A stretch of 37,033 nt of DNA from JAHBNG01 sp039028975. Its GTDB lineage: Bacteria; Chloroflexota; Anaerolineae; Caldilineales; Caldilineaceae. The notes under the pieces were generated by a model, which searched no databases, had not been told where the DNA came from, and saw nothing but the letters and a program-made list of their open reading frames with translations. Below, piece by piece: positions 1 to 7,266 of this stretch; position 1 is the stretch's first letter; each line of letters starts with the position of its first letter. A program made the position numbers and the translations under genes. Location of the stretch: positions 1 to 37,033 of the forward strand of contig JBCCHB010000157.1 of the NCBI GenBank assembly GCA_039028975.1, read 5' to 3'.

Positions 1-465
1 GATTGGCAAGGCAACTTGGACTATCATAGGCGCAGATTCAACAGTGGCTGCACCCCCAGTTGTGTCCAATTCACTCCGTATAAGAAACCATTCCTCTTCC
101 ACAAATGCGCGTTCGAGCCAGGTTTCCCCCTGCAAGACAGACGAGAAACCACTGTCGCTCAGAGGTAGGCTTGCATCGCCGACGCTGTCGGATTTTTGCA
201 GAATGCTGTTTTCCAGATCGCGTAGCTGAACCAATGGTTGGTTAAAGTTATCTCGTGGCACAACTGGTTCAGGACGCTGATCTGCATCTTGAGGTGGTCG
301 GCTCGGCCCCGGGTTTACGGTTCGCCTATGAATATTATTCAAACCACGCTCAACGATCTCAAACGCGGCACGATTTTGCAACGTATAGAGCACAATGCTG
401 AACAGAACGACAACCAGCGTTAAGATCAGGCTGTAGAGCAGCGTGAGTTTTAAGCGGATTGTCAT
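1..465 (-). CDS. Sensor histidine kinase, N-terminal part (runs off window)
   Basis: Reading the minus strand from the ATG at 463-465, the frame stays open for 155 codons to the window edge. It begins MTIRLKLTLLYSLILTL and has one hydrophobic membrane segment at about residues 6-27, followed by a polar, presumably extracytoplasmic sensor region. The gene starts one base after the stop codon of the OmpR-type response regulator, so the two are almost certainly translated from one message. This order and the short N-terminal tail followed by a membrane helix are typical of HAMP-HisKA-HATPase kinases, but the HAMP, His box and ATPase domains lie outside the window, so the kinase call rests on position and the N-terminus only. 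No close family was recognised for the sensor region. Confidence 0.75.
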   Translation of the reverse strand, partial: MTIRLKLTLLYSLILTLVVVLFSIVLYTLQNRAAFEIVERGLNNIHRRTVNPGPSRPPQDADQRPEPVVPRDNFNQPLVQLRDLENSILQKSDSVGDASLPLSDSGFSSVLQGETWLERAFVEEEWFLIRSELDTTGGAATVESAPMIVQVALPI

Positions 466-466
466 G

Positions 467-1147
467 TTATTCTTCCCGTAATGCGTATCCAACGCCGCGA
501 ACTGTCTGGATCAGGCGCGGCTCGCCTCCAGCCTCTAGCTTCTTGCGAAGATAGCCAATGTATACCTCAAGCACGTTGTCTTCTCCGCCAAAGTCATAAC
601 CCCAAACGTCTTCTAAAATGCGGTCGCGGATAAGTACCTGACGTGGATTACGCAGAAAGAGCTCCAGCAGATCAAACTCCCGTGGAGATAGCTCAAATTG
701 CCTGTTGCCCCGCTTGGCTTCACGGGTACCAAGATCCATGACTAAATCGCCATAGGCAAGCGGTTTTTCCGCGTTGGCTTCTTTCTTTAGGCGGCGCAAT
801 AACGCGTGAAGGCGGGCCAGCAGTTCGGATGGCGCAAACGGTTTCACAAGATAATCGTCTGCACCCTGGGTCAGTCCCTCCACCCGATCCTCAACTGCAT
901 CGCGCGCGGTCAGCATTAAGATCGGTGTTTCGTCACCGCCATCACGCAGTTCCATCATCACCTCAAGACCGGTCAACTCCGGCATCATCCAGTCAAGTAC
1001 GATCAGATCTGGCGTATGTCTGCCTAGCTGCTCCAGCGCGCCCCGACCATTAACAGCCGTTATGACCTGGAAGCCATTATAGGTTAAGGTGCGCTCGACC
1101 ATCTTGAGCAGCCGCTCATCATCATCCGCGATCAGTATTGTAGGCAT
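467..1147 (-). CDS. OmpR/PhoB-family two-component response regulator
   Basis: DNA-binding response regulator of 226 aa. The receiver domain (residues 1-115) shows the acidic pair D8-D9, phosphoacceptor D52 in VLDWMMPE, T80 in MLTARD and K102 in YLVKPF. A winged-helix effector domain fills about 130-225 and ends with the family's TVRGVGYAL motif. The frame extends upstream to an ATG at 1183, but the ATG at 1147 is preferred: it has a purine-rich GAGAGGGG about 8 nt upstream and makes the receiver domain start normally with MPTILIADDD. It is followed after one base by the sensor kinase start and is divergent from the SH3/TolB-like gene at 1586, which is a plausible but unproven target. Family function (phosphorylation-controlled transcription) is well established; the signal is unknown. 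Confidence 0.95.
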   Translation of the reverse strand: MPTILIADDDERLLKMVERTLTYNGFQVITAVNGRGALEQLGRHTPDLIVLDWMMPELTGLEVMMELRDGGDETPILMLTARDAVEDRVEGLTQGADDYLVKPFAPSELLARLHALLRRLKKEANAEKPLAYGDLVMDLGTREAKRGNRQFELSPREFDLLELFLRNPRQVLIRDRILEDVWGYDFGGEDNVLEVYIGYLRKKLEAGGEPRLIQTVRGVGYALREE

Positions 1148-1232
1148 ATGCTGAACCCCTCTCTTCCATTTGCCCTCACTCATCAGTTTCGGAGTTCATA
1201 GACTGGACATTAACCATGAAGTCAATGAAGAG

Positions 1233-1288
1233 CATGAAGATCTTAAAACCCCTCGAACAAAAACTTCATTTCCTTCAGTATCTTCATG
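1233..1288. repeat. Inverted repeat with 9-bp arms
   Basis: CATGAAGAT at 1233-1241 is matched by its reverse complement ATCTTCATG at 1280-1288, separated by 38 nt. Extra ATGAAG copies lie just upstream at about 1216-1230. It could be an operator pair or a decayed repeat; neither can be told from sequence alone. Confidence 0.4.
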
Positions 1289-1450
1289 GTTCGTTCAATC
1301 TGGGCTTGTCAATCACATGAATTCTAAGAGAGCCGTTTACCTTTAGTGCAGGCACTATTTGACAAAGGTCATTCGTCCTCTTCGGTGAAAGGCCAAAGAA
1401 ACGACCTTTTTAACACATCCACTCCTTGGTTACCAATAATATTCAATGAT

Positions 1451-1496
1451 CCTGAGAAATCGCTGTGAGCGGGTATATTCTCAGCGATTTCTCAGG
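1451..1496. repeat. Perfect 15-bp inverted repeat upstream of the SH3/TolB-like gene
   Basis: CCTGAGAAATCGCTG at 1451-1465 is perfectly complementary to CAGCGATTTCTCAGG at 1482-1496, with a 16-nt loop. It would form a stable hairpin on either strand, about 90 nt upstream of the plus-strand gene. There is no U-tract on either side, so it is not a classical intrinsic terminator. The right arm overlaps the 41-nt element at 1477-1517. A related TGAGAAAT palindrome occurs at 31922-31949. Confidence 0.8.
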
Positions 1497-1517
1497 AATC
1501 TCTTGGAGACGCCACAG
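1477..1517 (+). repeat. 41-nt dispersed element, copy 1
   Basis: Pattern: ATTCTCAG, 6 nt, CTCAG, 3 nt, TCTCTTGGAGA, 3 nt, CACAG. The copy at 3729-3769 has identical blocks and identical spacing, so the two bracket the gene 1586-3721. Differences fall only in the three spacer blocks. Function is unknown; a dispersed intergenic repeat or a shared regulatory element are both possible. Confidence 0.7.
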
Positions 1518-1585
1518 ATCGGCCGTCTAAGATACATTCAAGAGTCCGAACAAGAAAAGTCAAGATCTTATAGTCAGGAGACAAA

Positions 1586-3721
1586 TTGAAAATGTCAGAA
1601 CAGAACCATCAAAATGATTCACAAGTAACCTCTGGCCAACATAGAAGTTTACGCCATCCACTGCAATTTAGCAGCATTATTATCTTGCTGATCGCAGTAG
1701 GGCTGGGTGCATGGCTGTGGCAAAGTGGTGCTGGCAATGCGCTTACCCGCTTGCCCATCGTCGAGTCAATTCAGGAAGGTGTTGCCCAGAGTGACAATTC
1801 CTCCGCTGAGGGTGAGCAGCCAAATGTAGCAGACGATAGCACAGACGATGGTGCGACGCTTACACGCCAAGGCCGCATGAACCGCGGCAACGGTACGGGT
1901 AATATGAGAGGGAGTGACGTTGCCGAGCGACGTACGAATGCCGCGACGACAGACGAGCTGCCGACAGGGTCATTAGCAGACAACAGCCAACAACTAAGCA
2001 GCAAGTCTTCAATGACTAATGAGGAAGATGCGACAGACTTTATGCCGCTTGACTCCCTACAGCTCCGCACGGCAACGAGTGTCGTCGCCGTCGTTGGTAT
2101 CGATGATGTGCATTTACTGAACCCAGACGATGGTGCCGTGCTAGAGACAATACAGTCCGGTACACCACTAAAAATCACCAAACAGTCTGAGGACGGAGAG
2201 TGGTTCTTTGCTGATATAGGTGACCTGGCAGGTTGGGTCGAGGCGGAAGCGGTTCTCGCCTTTGGTACAGACAACTTGTCAACCGAGCCGCTCTTGATTT
2301 CTCTTGAATCTATTTCTGTTGAATCAATACCCGCTGCTGACGAGGCAAGTAGTGAACCTCAGCAGATCACCGGAACAGATGAATCCCTCAGCGTAACTAT
2401 CGATAATGCGCCAATTCAGTTTGCTTCTACAACAGGTACAGATAGCGACTCAGCTACCTTAGTCCAGACGGATGTAACAGAAGAAGATGCAGCAGAAGCA
2501 GATGCAACAGAAGCAGTAGTCGGAACAGTGACGCTTGTCGATTCCCGCTTGAACGTACGCAGCGCACCGACCACAAGCAGTACGATTGTCGCAAAAGCCT
2601 ATCCCAATGAAGAATTTATCGTACAAACCCAAGACGAAACAGGCAGTTGGTTACGAATTGCGCTTTCAGAGAGTACCTTTGGCTGGGTCTCGGCAGCATA
2701 CGTAGAACTGAGCGGTCTGCCAGAGGCGCTACCGATATCAATGGAGATCAGCGACCTGCCTGCGTTTAGCGAAGCCAACATCGTTGTTACGGATGTGCAG
2801 GAGCCAACTGTTCCTACAGATGCTGCGAACGTGGTTATTACTGGTCCCACGGGTCTCGACGGCACGTTGGCCTTTCGAGCAAGCGATGGCTTGATCTATG
2901 GTTACAACTTGGAGACGGGTGACCTTTGGCCCATAACAGACGGCTTTGATCCAGCGATTAGTCCCGATGGATCCATGATCGCCTTTACGCGGGATGGTGG
3001 CGAGAGCGGCCTTTACATTGCAAATATCGATGGCAGTGACGAAAGGTTGGTTTATGGAGAAAAAGAAATGCTATCCGCCCCGAAATGGAGCGTTGACGGG
3101 AGCCAGATTCTCTTCACCTACCGAACAGATGTGATGGAGTCCTCTGGCGGTAGACGACGTGGTGGAGGCACACAGACGCTTGAAGATCTCTATAACCTTG
3201 CTGTTATCGATATCAACGGCGAGAACTTCACCGATGTTAAGGCACTTGACACGGCACGAGCCGCCGATTGGACCAATGCAGGCATCGTCTATCAGTCCTC
3301 TGCTGGTATTCAAATTCTAGATGGATTATCTGACGAAGAGAGTTGGTCTGTGGCATTTAACAACCTCAACCCATTTGACTATGACCCCGACTGGCAGCCC
3401 AATGGTGGGCAGATAGCCTTCATGAAGCAGGGCGCTAGCCACTGGGAAATCTACGTGGTCAACCCGGATGGTTCTGGCTTAGAAGCACTGACTCGCCCCG
3501 TGACGTCTCTGGTTGATGAATTGCCCAGCAATGTGGCACCCGTCTACAGCCCCAATGGCGATCAAATCGTCTATCTGAGCAATCGTGGTTCGGACAATTC
3601 GGCTGGTCCTTGGCAGATTTGGATGATGGATTCTGATGGCAGTAACGCCCGTCCACTGCCCATCAACGTAGATATTGACTACACCTTTGGAAGTGAACAG
3701 GCTGTTAGCTGGGGAATATAG
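1586..3721 (+). CDS. Membrane-anchored SH3-domain / TolB-like beta-propeller protein
   Basis: A 711-aa protein with one N-terminal membrane anchor (about residues 28-47) and a long Ser/Thr/Asp-rich stretch. Two bacterial SH3-type domains follow, at about 165-229 and 311-376; the second has the typical LNVRSAP...GWVSAAYVEL pattern. The C-terminal 285 residues form a TolB/PD40-like propeller with repeated motifs such as ISPDGSMIAFTRD, WSVDGSQILF, WQPNGGQIAF and YSPNGDQIVYLS. It is probably displayed outside the membrane, where SH3 domains bind peptide or wall-like ligands and the propeller binds partners. Start choice is open: TTG at 1586 lies 5 nt after AGGAG (1576-1580), while ATG at 1592 lies 11 nt after it. 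It is divergent from the two-component genes. No enzyme function is claimed. Confidence 0.88.
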   Translation: MKMSEQNHQNDSQVTSGQHRSLRHPLQFSSIIILLIAVGLGAWLWQSGAGNALTRLPIVESIQEGVAQSDNSSAEGEQPNVADDSTDDGATLTRQGRMNRGNGTGNMRGSDVAERRTNAATTDELPTGSLADNSQQLSSKSSMTNEEDATDFMPLDSLQLRTATSVVAVVGIDDVHLLNPDDGAVLETIQSGTPLKITKQSEDGEWFFADIGDLAGWVEAEAVLAFGTDNLSTEPLLISLESISVESIPAADEASSEPQQITGTDESLSVTIDNAPIQFASTTGTDSDSATLVQTDVTEEDAAEADATEAVVGTVTLVDSRLNVRSAPTTSSTIVAKAYPNEEFIVQTQDETGSWLRIALSESTFGWVSAAYVELSGLPEALPISMEISDLPAFSEANIVVTDVQEPTVPTDAANVVITGPTGLDGTLAFRASDGLIYGYNLETGDLWPITDGFDPAISPDGSMIAFTRDGGESGLYIANIDGSDERLVYGEKEMLSAPKWSVDGSQILFTYRTDVMESSGGRRRGGGTQTLEDLYNLAVIDINGENFTDVKALDTARAADWTNAGIVYQSSAGIQILDGLSDEESWSVAFNNLNPFDYDPDWQPNGGQIAFMKQGASHWEIYVVNPDGSGLEALTRPVTSLVDELPSNVAPVYSPNGDQIVYLSNRGSDNSAGPWQIWMMDSDGSNARPLPINVDIDYTFGSEQAVSWGI

Positions 3722-3728
3722 ACAAGTA

Positions 3729-3769
3729 ATTCTCAGTTTACTCTCAGCTTTCTCTTGGAGAGCGCACAG
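3729..3769 (+). repeat. 41-nt dispersed element, copy 2
   Basis: Second copy of the 1477-1517 element, starting 7 nt after the stop codon of the SH3/TolB-like gene. All four conserved blocks (ATTCTCAG, CTCAG, TCTCTTGGAGA, CACAG) are identical with the same spacing. Here it lies where a terminator would be expected, but there is no following T-tract. Confidence 0.7.
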
Positions 3770-3888
3770 GTTGAGCTGCTATATTGAAGACATATATATC
3801 TAGCGAAGCTGCGCCTCAAACCGACGAGTAGTATCCAGCAAGTCGGCAAGTTTGCAAGTAATACATGATGTTTTCGGCAGCTAAAAAC

Positions 3889-3918
3889 TTGACTCGTTTG
3901 TTAAGATTTCCCTATATG
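3889..3918 (+). promoter_or_regulatory. Possible sigma70-type promoter beside the recombinase remnant
   Basis: TTGACT at 3889-3894 and TATATG at 3913-3918 are separated by 18 nt. It points rightwards, antisense to the recombinase pseudogene, and no intact gene follows it directly. Chance occurrence in AT-rich sequence is quite possible. Confidence 0.2.
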
Positions 3919-4352
3919 AAGATACCTAGTTTGAGTTGGATGCCTTCTCTCAGGCGTAATCTGCATGAGTAGAGCAGGCTCAAACAGACTCGATATTGCT
4001 CCTTGCGCACATGGGCCAAGAGCAAGAGTACCTTGTCCTGGCTTTGAACTACCGGCAACTTCCTTTCCTTACGCACAAACGGGATGTGGTAGTGCTCCCA
4101 CTTCCTCTGCAACACTTTTTTTGTGAAGAACTTCAATCCACACAGTACCTGGTTTACACTGCTGTGAGACAGCTTCCGCTCGTTGATTAGGTAGAGGAAA
4201 TAGGTCCGCATCTCCTACACTGTCACTTGGTCTGGCGATTTCCCTGCCCAAATCGTCAACTGCTTTACCGCCGATATATACATCTTCTGCGTTGACTTCG
4301 ACAGCCGATGCAACTGCATCTCTTCAACCATTCGTTTGCATAATGGTGGCAT
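3912..4352 (-). pseudogene. Tyrosine recombinase/integrase remnant with in-frame stop
   Basis: From the ATG at 4352 (AGGAG six bases upstream) the minus strand reads an integrase N-terminus: MPPLCKRMVEEMQLHRLSKS, then a core-binding SAM-like domain with SPDQVTV, a TAG stop at 4215-4217, and on with EMRTYFLYLINERKLS and VNQVLCGLKFF. It then reaches the start of the catalytic domain (RKERKLPVVQ; LLYSCRLRLREG) and ends at about 146 codons. The box I Arg region is present, but the His-x-x-Arg and Tyr boxes are missing. Homologues of this type are about 280-420 aa and often accompany IS91-like or integron-like elements. The premature stop falls where the family usually has an acidic residue (GAG to TAG is one change). 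The ribosome-binding site is intact, so decay looks recent. Readthrough was considered but the missing C-terminus makes it moot. Confidence 0.85.
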
Positions 4353-4511
4353 CTTTTTCTCCTGTTTCTAGTACTGAATCTAAACAACTACAGGAGAGAA
4401 TCTTCTATCGTTTGAGGATCTTTTTCAAGGAGCGTTTGAGAGGGAATTACTGGCTAGATATCTCTATCCCTTACTTTGTCTATCACGCATTCTGCATAGC
4501 TTCGTCCAACG

Positions 4512-4610
4512 ACTTAGGGTCCGTCCACGAATAAGTTAGATAATTTTTGATGTGCTACTCGAGTGAATGCACTCAAACTTCACTAGGTCAATACTGGACG
4601 GACCCTAAGT
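4512..4610. mobile_element. MITE-like element with 16-bp terminal inverted repeats
   Basis: ACTTAGGGTCCGTCCA at 4512-4527 is the exact reverse complement of 4595-4610. The 99-bp unit has no coding capacity. If the outer TA of each end is a duplicated target (TA-GGGTCCGTCC...GGACGGACCC-TA), the structure fits a non-autonomous IS630/mariner-type element; that family assignment is an inference. Its right end is exactly where the GC-rich stretch leading to the LtrA-Kir gene begins. A small GAGTG/CACTC hairpin lies in the interior. Confidence 0.7.
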
Positions 4611-4905
4611 TAAGCTGCGAAGCGGTTCTGGCGCGGCAATCACTGGCGCCGATGGGCCGTGACAGCCTTTCGGGCGGATCGGGAGCCCATTGGCGTCGCT
4701 ACCCAACGCCCAGCCATCCACGATTGATGCGGCGAGATCCCGGTGCCGAAAACGCGGTGTTGAACCTCGGACCTCGACAACTCGAGCGCGGTGCCAACGC
4801 TAGCTCGCTTGGCCCTTCAAGGCGAGCGCCCGCCAGGGTTGATTTCGCGTGGGTTCTCCTCGGCCCGATTTCAATGCGTTGGCGGTCCCCTCGTATTCGT
4901 CGCCC
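4611..4905. other. GC-rich stretch without a recognisable gene
   Basis: About 295 bases of visibly GC-rich sequence, unlike the AT-richer DNA to its left. Short frames exist on both strands but none reads like a known protein. It is probably 3' flanking DNA that came in with the LtrA-Kir gene. Confidence 0.5.
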
Positions 4906-4936
4906 GACGCGGGTGGTCCGCCGGACCACCCGCGTC
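4906..4936 (-). terminator. Perfect GC-rich hairpin at the end of the LtrA-Kir gene
   Basis: Arms 4906-4920 (GACGCGGGTGGTCCG) and 4922-4936 are perfectly complementary over 15 bp around a single central base. The stop codon of the minus-strand gene (4935-4937) lies in the stem. The position suits a transcript end, although no U-tract follows on the minus strand, so it may act as an RNA 3' stabiliser or a factor-assisted terminator instead. Confidence 0.6.
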
Positions 4937-7130
4937 AGCTTGCGGCGGCCTCGTCCACGTCGGGCACAGTGTCGTGGAACTTCTCGTAGTCGATCAACAT
5001 CCGGCCATCCGGCAACTGGCTGATGACGTCAACGAAGCGCCGTCCGGTCAGCACCTGGTCGGCGTGGTAGATGTGCCGCGCGTGAATCGTCTGTCCGTAG
5101 GTCGCGTCGTGGCCGAGCATCGAGCAGATGATGAGCATGATCTGGTTCTCGGGTTGGTCCCAGTCCACGCCATGCAGTGGGCTGTCCTCGTCGATGACGT
5201 GCTGGAGCAGCCAGGACATGCTGAAGATCGGATTCGTCGATCGGGTGAGCGCGATGTCGTGAACCCGCCGGAGGTGGTGTCCCTCGTCACTGATCTCCTC
5301 CTTAAGCACGGAGACCGTCATCTTCGCGTCGGCCACCTCGTTGCCGCGGGCGTTCCCCACGCGGAACAGCAGCGTCGGCTTGCCATGCCACATGGTGAGC
5401 AGCATGTTCTGGGAGAAGAGCACTTTCGAGCTGGGCCGCGACGCCTTGGCAAACATGAGTCCTGTGGCCAGCGCGACGCCCAGCAACCCGACCAGTGCCT
5501 CGATGGTGACCAGCAGGTCGGCGTAGTCACTGCCCGGCGCCAGGCTGCCGAAACCGATGGTCGACATGGTCTGTACGCTGAACGCAAACGCTGCAAGGAA
5601 GCCATCATCACGGGTGCCGGTAATCGCCCCATCGCCCCCCAGCAGGTACAGCGCGGCAAACACCATGTTGAGGAAGAGGAACAGCCCGCCAAACACGACC
5701 ATCAGCCGCGTCCAGCTACCGTCAATCAGCCAGAAATAGAGGTCAGCCCGAAGCTCTCGCGGCGTGCCCTTGCGCACGGTAATGCCCGGCCCGAATCGTC
5801 GCCTCTCGGGCTTCTCCGGGGATGTACCCGCCGCCCGCTGCCGAGCGAGGTCCGACGTGGTGACGGCGACCATGTCCTCGGTTTCCTCCAGAGGTGACAT
5901 CATCATGTCGACGACGACCTGGAACAGGCACACCAGCGCCACCGTGCCGAGAAACAGCCAACCCGTCATGAGCCCCGAGACCGCCCCCACCAACAGCACG
6001 ATGAATCCGGACAGGACACGGAGCCGCACGCGCCAGGCGTCATCGAGGTCCGACTGCTTTCGGTAGGACGCCTTGTCGATGAGGGCCACAGAGAAGAAGA
6101 CCACGGCCAGCATCACCGTGAGCAGGGTGGCGTAGTAGGGGCTCGGACTCTCCAGAAAGTCGATCTTGATCGCGTTCTTCACCGCGACACCGACGCCGGT
6201 GATCGCGCCCGCCAGCGGCAGGTGGGCGAACAACCACACCACCCAGTTGCCGAGTCCCTCACGCAGGTGCGAGCCGGCGACATCGTCGAAGTAGATCCAC
6301 CATAGCGAGCAGGTGATCAGCAGCGTGAGCGCGCCCATTCCCATGAAGGCCGGGTCGGCGGCGTAGTAGACGACCTGGTACACCTCGTCGAACGCAACCA
6401 CGCCATCGTTGTTGAGGTCCTTGAGCTTCTCGACGGGTGTGGCCAGGTACGACAACACCTTCACGAATGACTCACCCAGGGTGATGATCGTGAGCAGCCC
6501 GTAGCGCTCGGACAGGTGCTCCTGATCGAGGGGGAACTGGTCCATCAGCGCGCGGGAACGTGGGTGCAGCGGCGCGCTCATCATGGCCAGGATGCCCATC
6601 ACCCACAGGATGTAGTGCCAACCCTCAGGAACCAGGAGTGACACCGACCACACGGAGGCGCCGACCACGAACACCCCGCCCCAGTACAGGTTGTAGGCTC
6701 TAGCATCCTTGGTGTGTTTGTAGGCGCGGGCTGTCATCGCAATCGCGAACATCAGGGCGGCAACGAACGCCACGGTGAACCGCAGGTGATCGGGACTGTC
6801 GATGCGCATCGAGAGCGGTGCGGTGATGCCCATCGCGCCCACGGCGAACATCTGCCCGAACACCAAGACCCGGTGGAGGATGTCGTCGACGTCGAAGCGG
6901 TTGGAGTAGAACGTGAAGCTCGACCAGGCGAACCACAACGGCGCGAAGTGGACCCCGAACCTCAACATCGAACCTGCGGGGTCATCGGCCAGGGTGTTCG
7001 AAAGCCCATCGCCGAGTTGGATGATGCTGGCGACGAAGATCAGGTCGTAGAACAGCTCCAACCAACTGGCCTTCTTCTCGGGGCCATGTTCGGTGTGCAG
7101 CAGGGGTCGGTGGAACCATCGGTTTCGCAT
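4935..7130 (-). CDS. LtrA domain fused to a KirBac-type inward-rectifier potassium channel
   Basis: A 731-aa membrane protein with two recognisable parts. Residues about 20-410 match the low-temperature-requirement A (LtrA) family: SWLELFYDLIFVASIIQLG near the start, TIITLGESFVKV at 214-225, and many hydrophobic helices. Inside it, residues 238-249 (DLNNDGVVAFDE) fit a canonical EF-hand calcium loop with D1, N3, D5, G6 and E12. After a basic linker (about 430-460) comes a KirBac-like channel: amphipathic slide helix near 461-472, TM1 about 475-497, pore helix and filter TIGFG (524-528), TM2 about 539-562, and a Kir-type cytoplasmic beta domain about 565-720. The start has AGAGGTGA a few bases upstream. 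The gene is GC-rich, stands alone and is flanked by mobile-element scars, suggesting acquisition by transfer. Potassium conduction is known for the Kir family; calcium or LtrA control of gating is inference. Confidence 0.9.
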   Translation of the reverse strand: MRNRWFHRPLLHTEHGPEKKASWLELFYDLIFVASIIQLGDGLSNTLADDPAGSMLRFGVHFAPLWFAWSSFTFYSNRFDVDDILHRVLVFGQMFAVGAMGITAPLSMRIDSPDHLRFTVAFVAALMFAIAMTARAYKHTKDARAYNLYWGGVFVVGASVWSVSLLVPEGWHYILWVMGILAMMSAPLHPRSRALMDQFPLDQEHLSERYGLLTIITLGESFVKVLSYLATPVEKLKDLNNDGVVAFDEVYQVVYYAADPAFMGMGALTLLITCSLWWIYFDDVAGSHLREGLGNWVVWLFAHLPLAGAITGVGVAVKNAIKIDFLESPSPYYATLLTVMLAVVFFSVALIDKASYRKQSDLDDAWRVRLRVLSGFIVLLVGAVSGLMTGWLFLGTVALVCLFQVVVDMMMSPLEETEDMVAVTTSDLARQRAAGTSPEKPERRRFGPGITVRKGTPRELRADLYFWLIDGSWTRLMVVFGGLFLFLNMVFAALYLLGGDGAITGTRDDGFLAAFAFSVQTMSTIGFGSLAPGSDYADLLVTIEALVGLLGVALATGLMFAKASRPSSKVLFSQNMLLTMWHGKPTLLFRVGNARGNEVADAKMTVSVLKEEISDEGHHLRRVHDIALTRSTNPIFSMSWLLQHVIDEDSPLHGVDWDQPENQIMLIICSMLGHDATYGQTIHARHIYHADQVLTGRRFVDVISQLPDGRMLIDYEKFHDTVPDVDEAAAS

Positions 7131-7210
7131 AAGTCACCTCTTGTTGAACGCAGCCGAGAATGCAAGCCGCGGCGCTGATCGACCGCCCCGGCGCCGGCCT
7201 GAGTGGGCCT

Positions 7211-7235
7211 CCCCTCCGTTGAGGGGTAGGTTTTT
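7211..7235 (+). terminator. Intrinsic terminator-like hairpin, plus strand
   Basis: CCCCTC, a CGTT loop and GAGGGG (7211-7226) are followed by TAGGTTTTT. On the plus strand this is a short rho-independent terminator. No plus-strand gene now lies directly upstream, so it may be a leftover from the donor DNA or may block readthrough into the promoter region of the LtrA-Kir gene. Confidence 0.5.
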
Positions 7236-7266
7236 GAAATAGACAAAAAGTGAAATGTTGCCGAAA

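Larger units (their letters stand above)
1184..1585. other. Divergent intergenic region with repeats
   Basis: About 400 bases between the response regulator and the SH3/TolB-like gene, with no convincing gene. It holds an imperfect CATGAAGAT/ATCTTCATG inverted pair, a perfect 15-bp inverted repeat and one copy of a 41-nt element, listed separately. A TTGACA at 1359-1364 has no fitting -10 box. The promoters of both flanking genes must lie here but could not be fixed. Confidence 0.6.

Noticed and set aside
1359..1387. TTGACA in the divergent intergenic region as a -35 box
   Set aside because: At 17 nt downstream the sequence is TCGGTG, and no acceptable -10 occurs at 16-19 nt.
4069..4251. 60-codon minus-strand frame overlapping the recombinase remnant
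   Set aside because: It is the neighbouring frame of the recombinase sequence and shows no family features of its own, while the frame with the TAG reads clearly as an integrase.
4791..5897. 368-codon plus-strand open frame
   Set aside because: It lies antisense to the LtrA-Kir gene, has a composition typical of GC-rich shadow frames and no recognisable protein features.
4609..7149. Integron-cassette idea for the LtrA-Kir gene, from GTTAAGC near 4609 and GTTGAAC at 7143
   Set aside because: Both fit the 7-nt core pattern, but such cores are common by chance. No paired attC arms with extrahelical bases were found, the gene orientation does not fit the cores, and the hairpin at 4906-4936 is perfectly symmetric, unlike attC.
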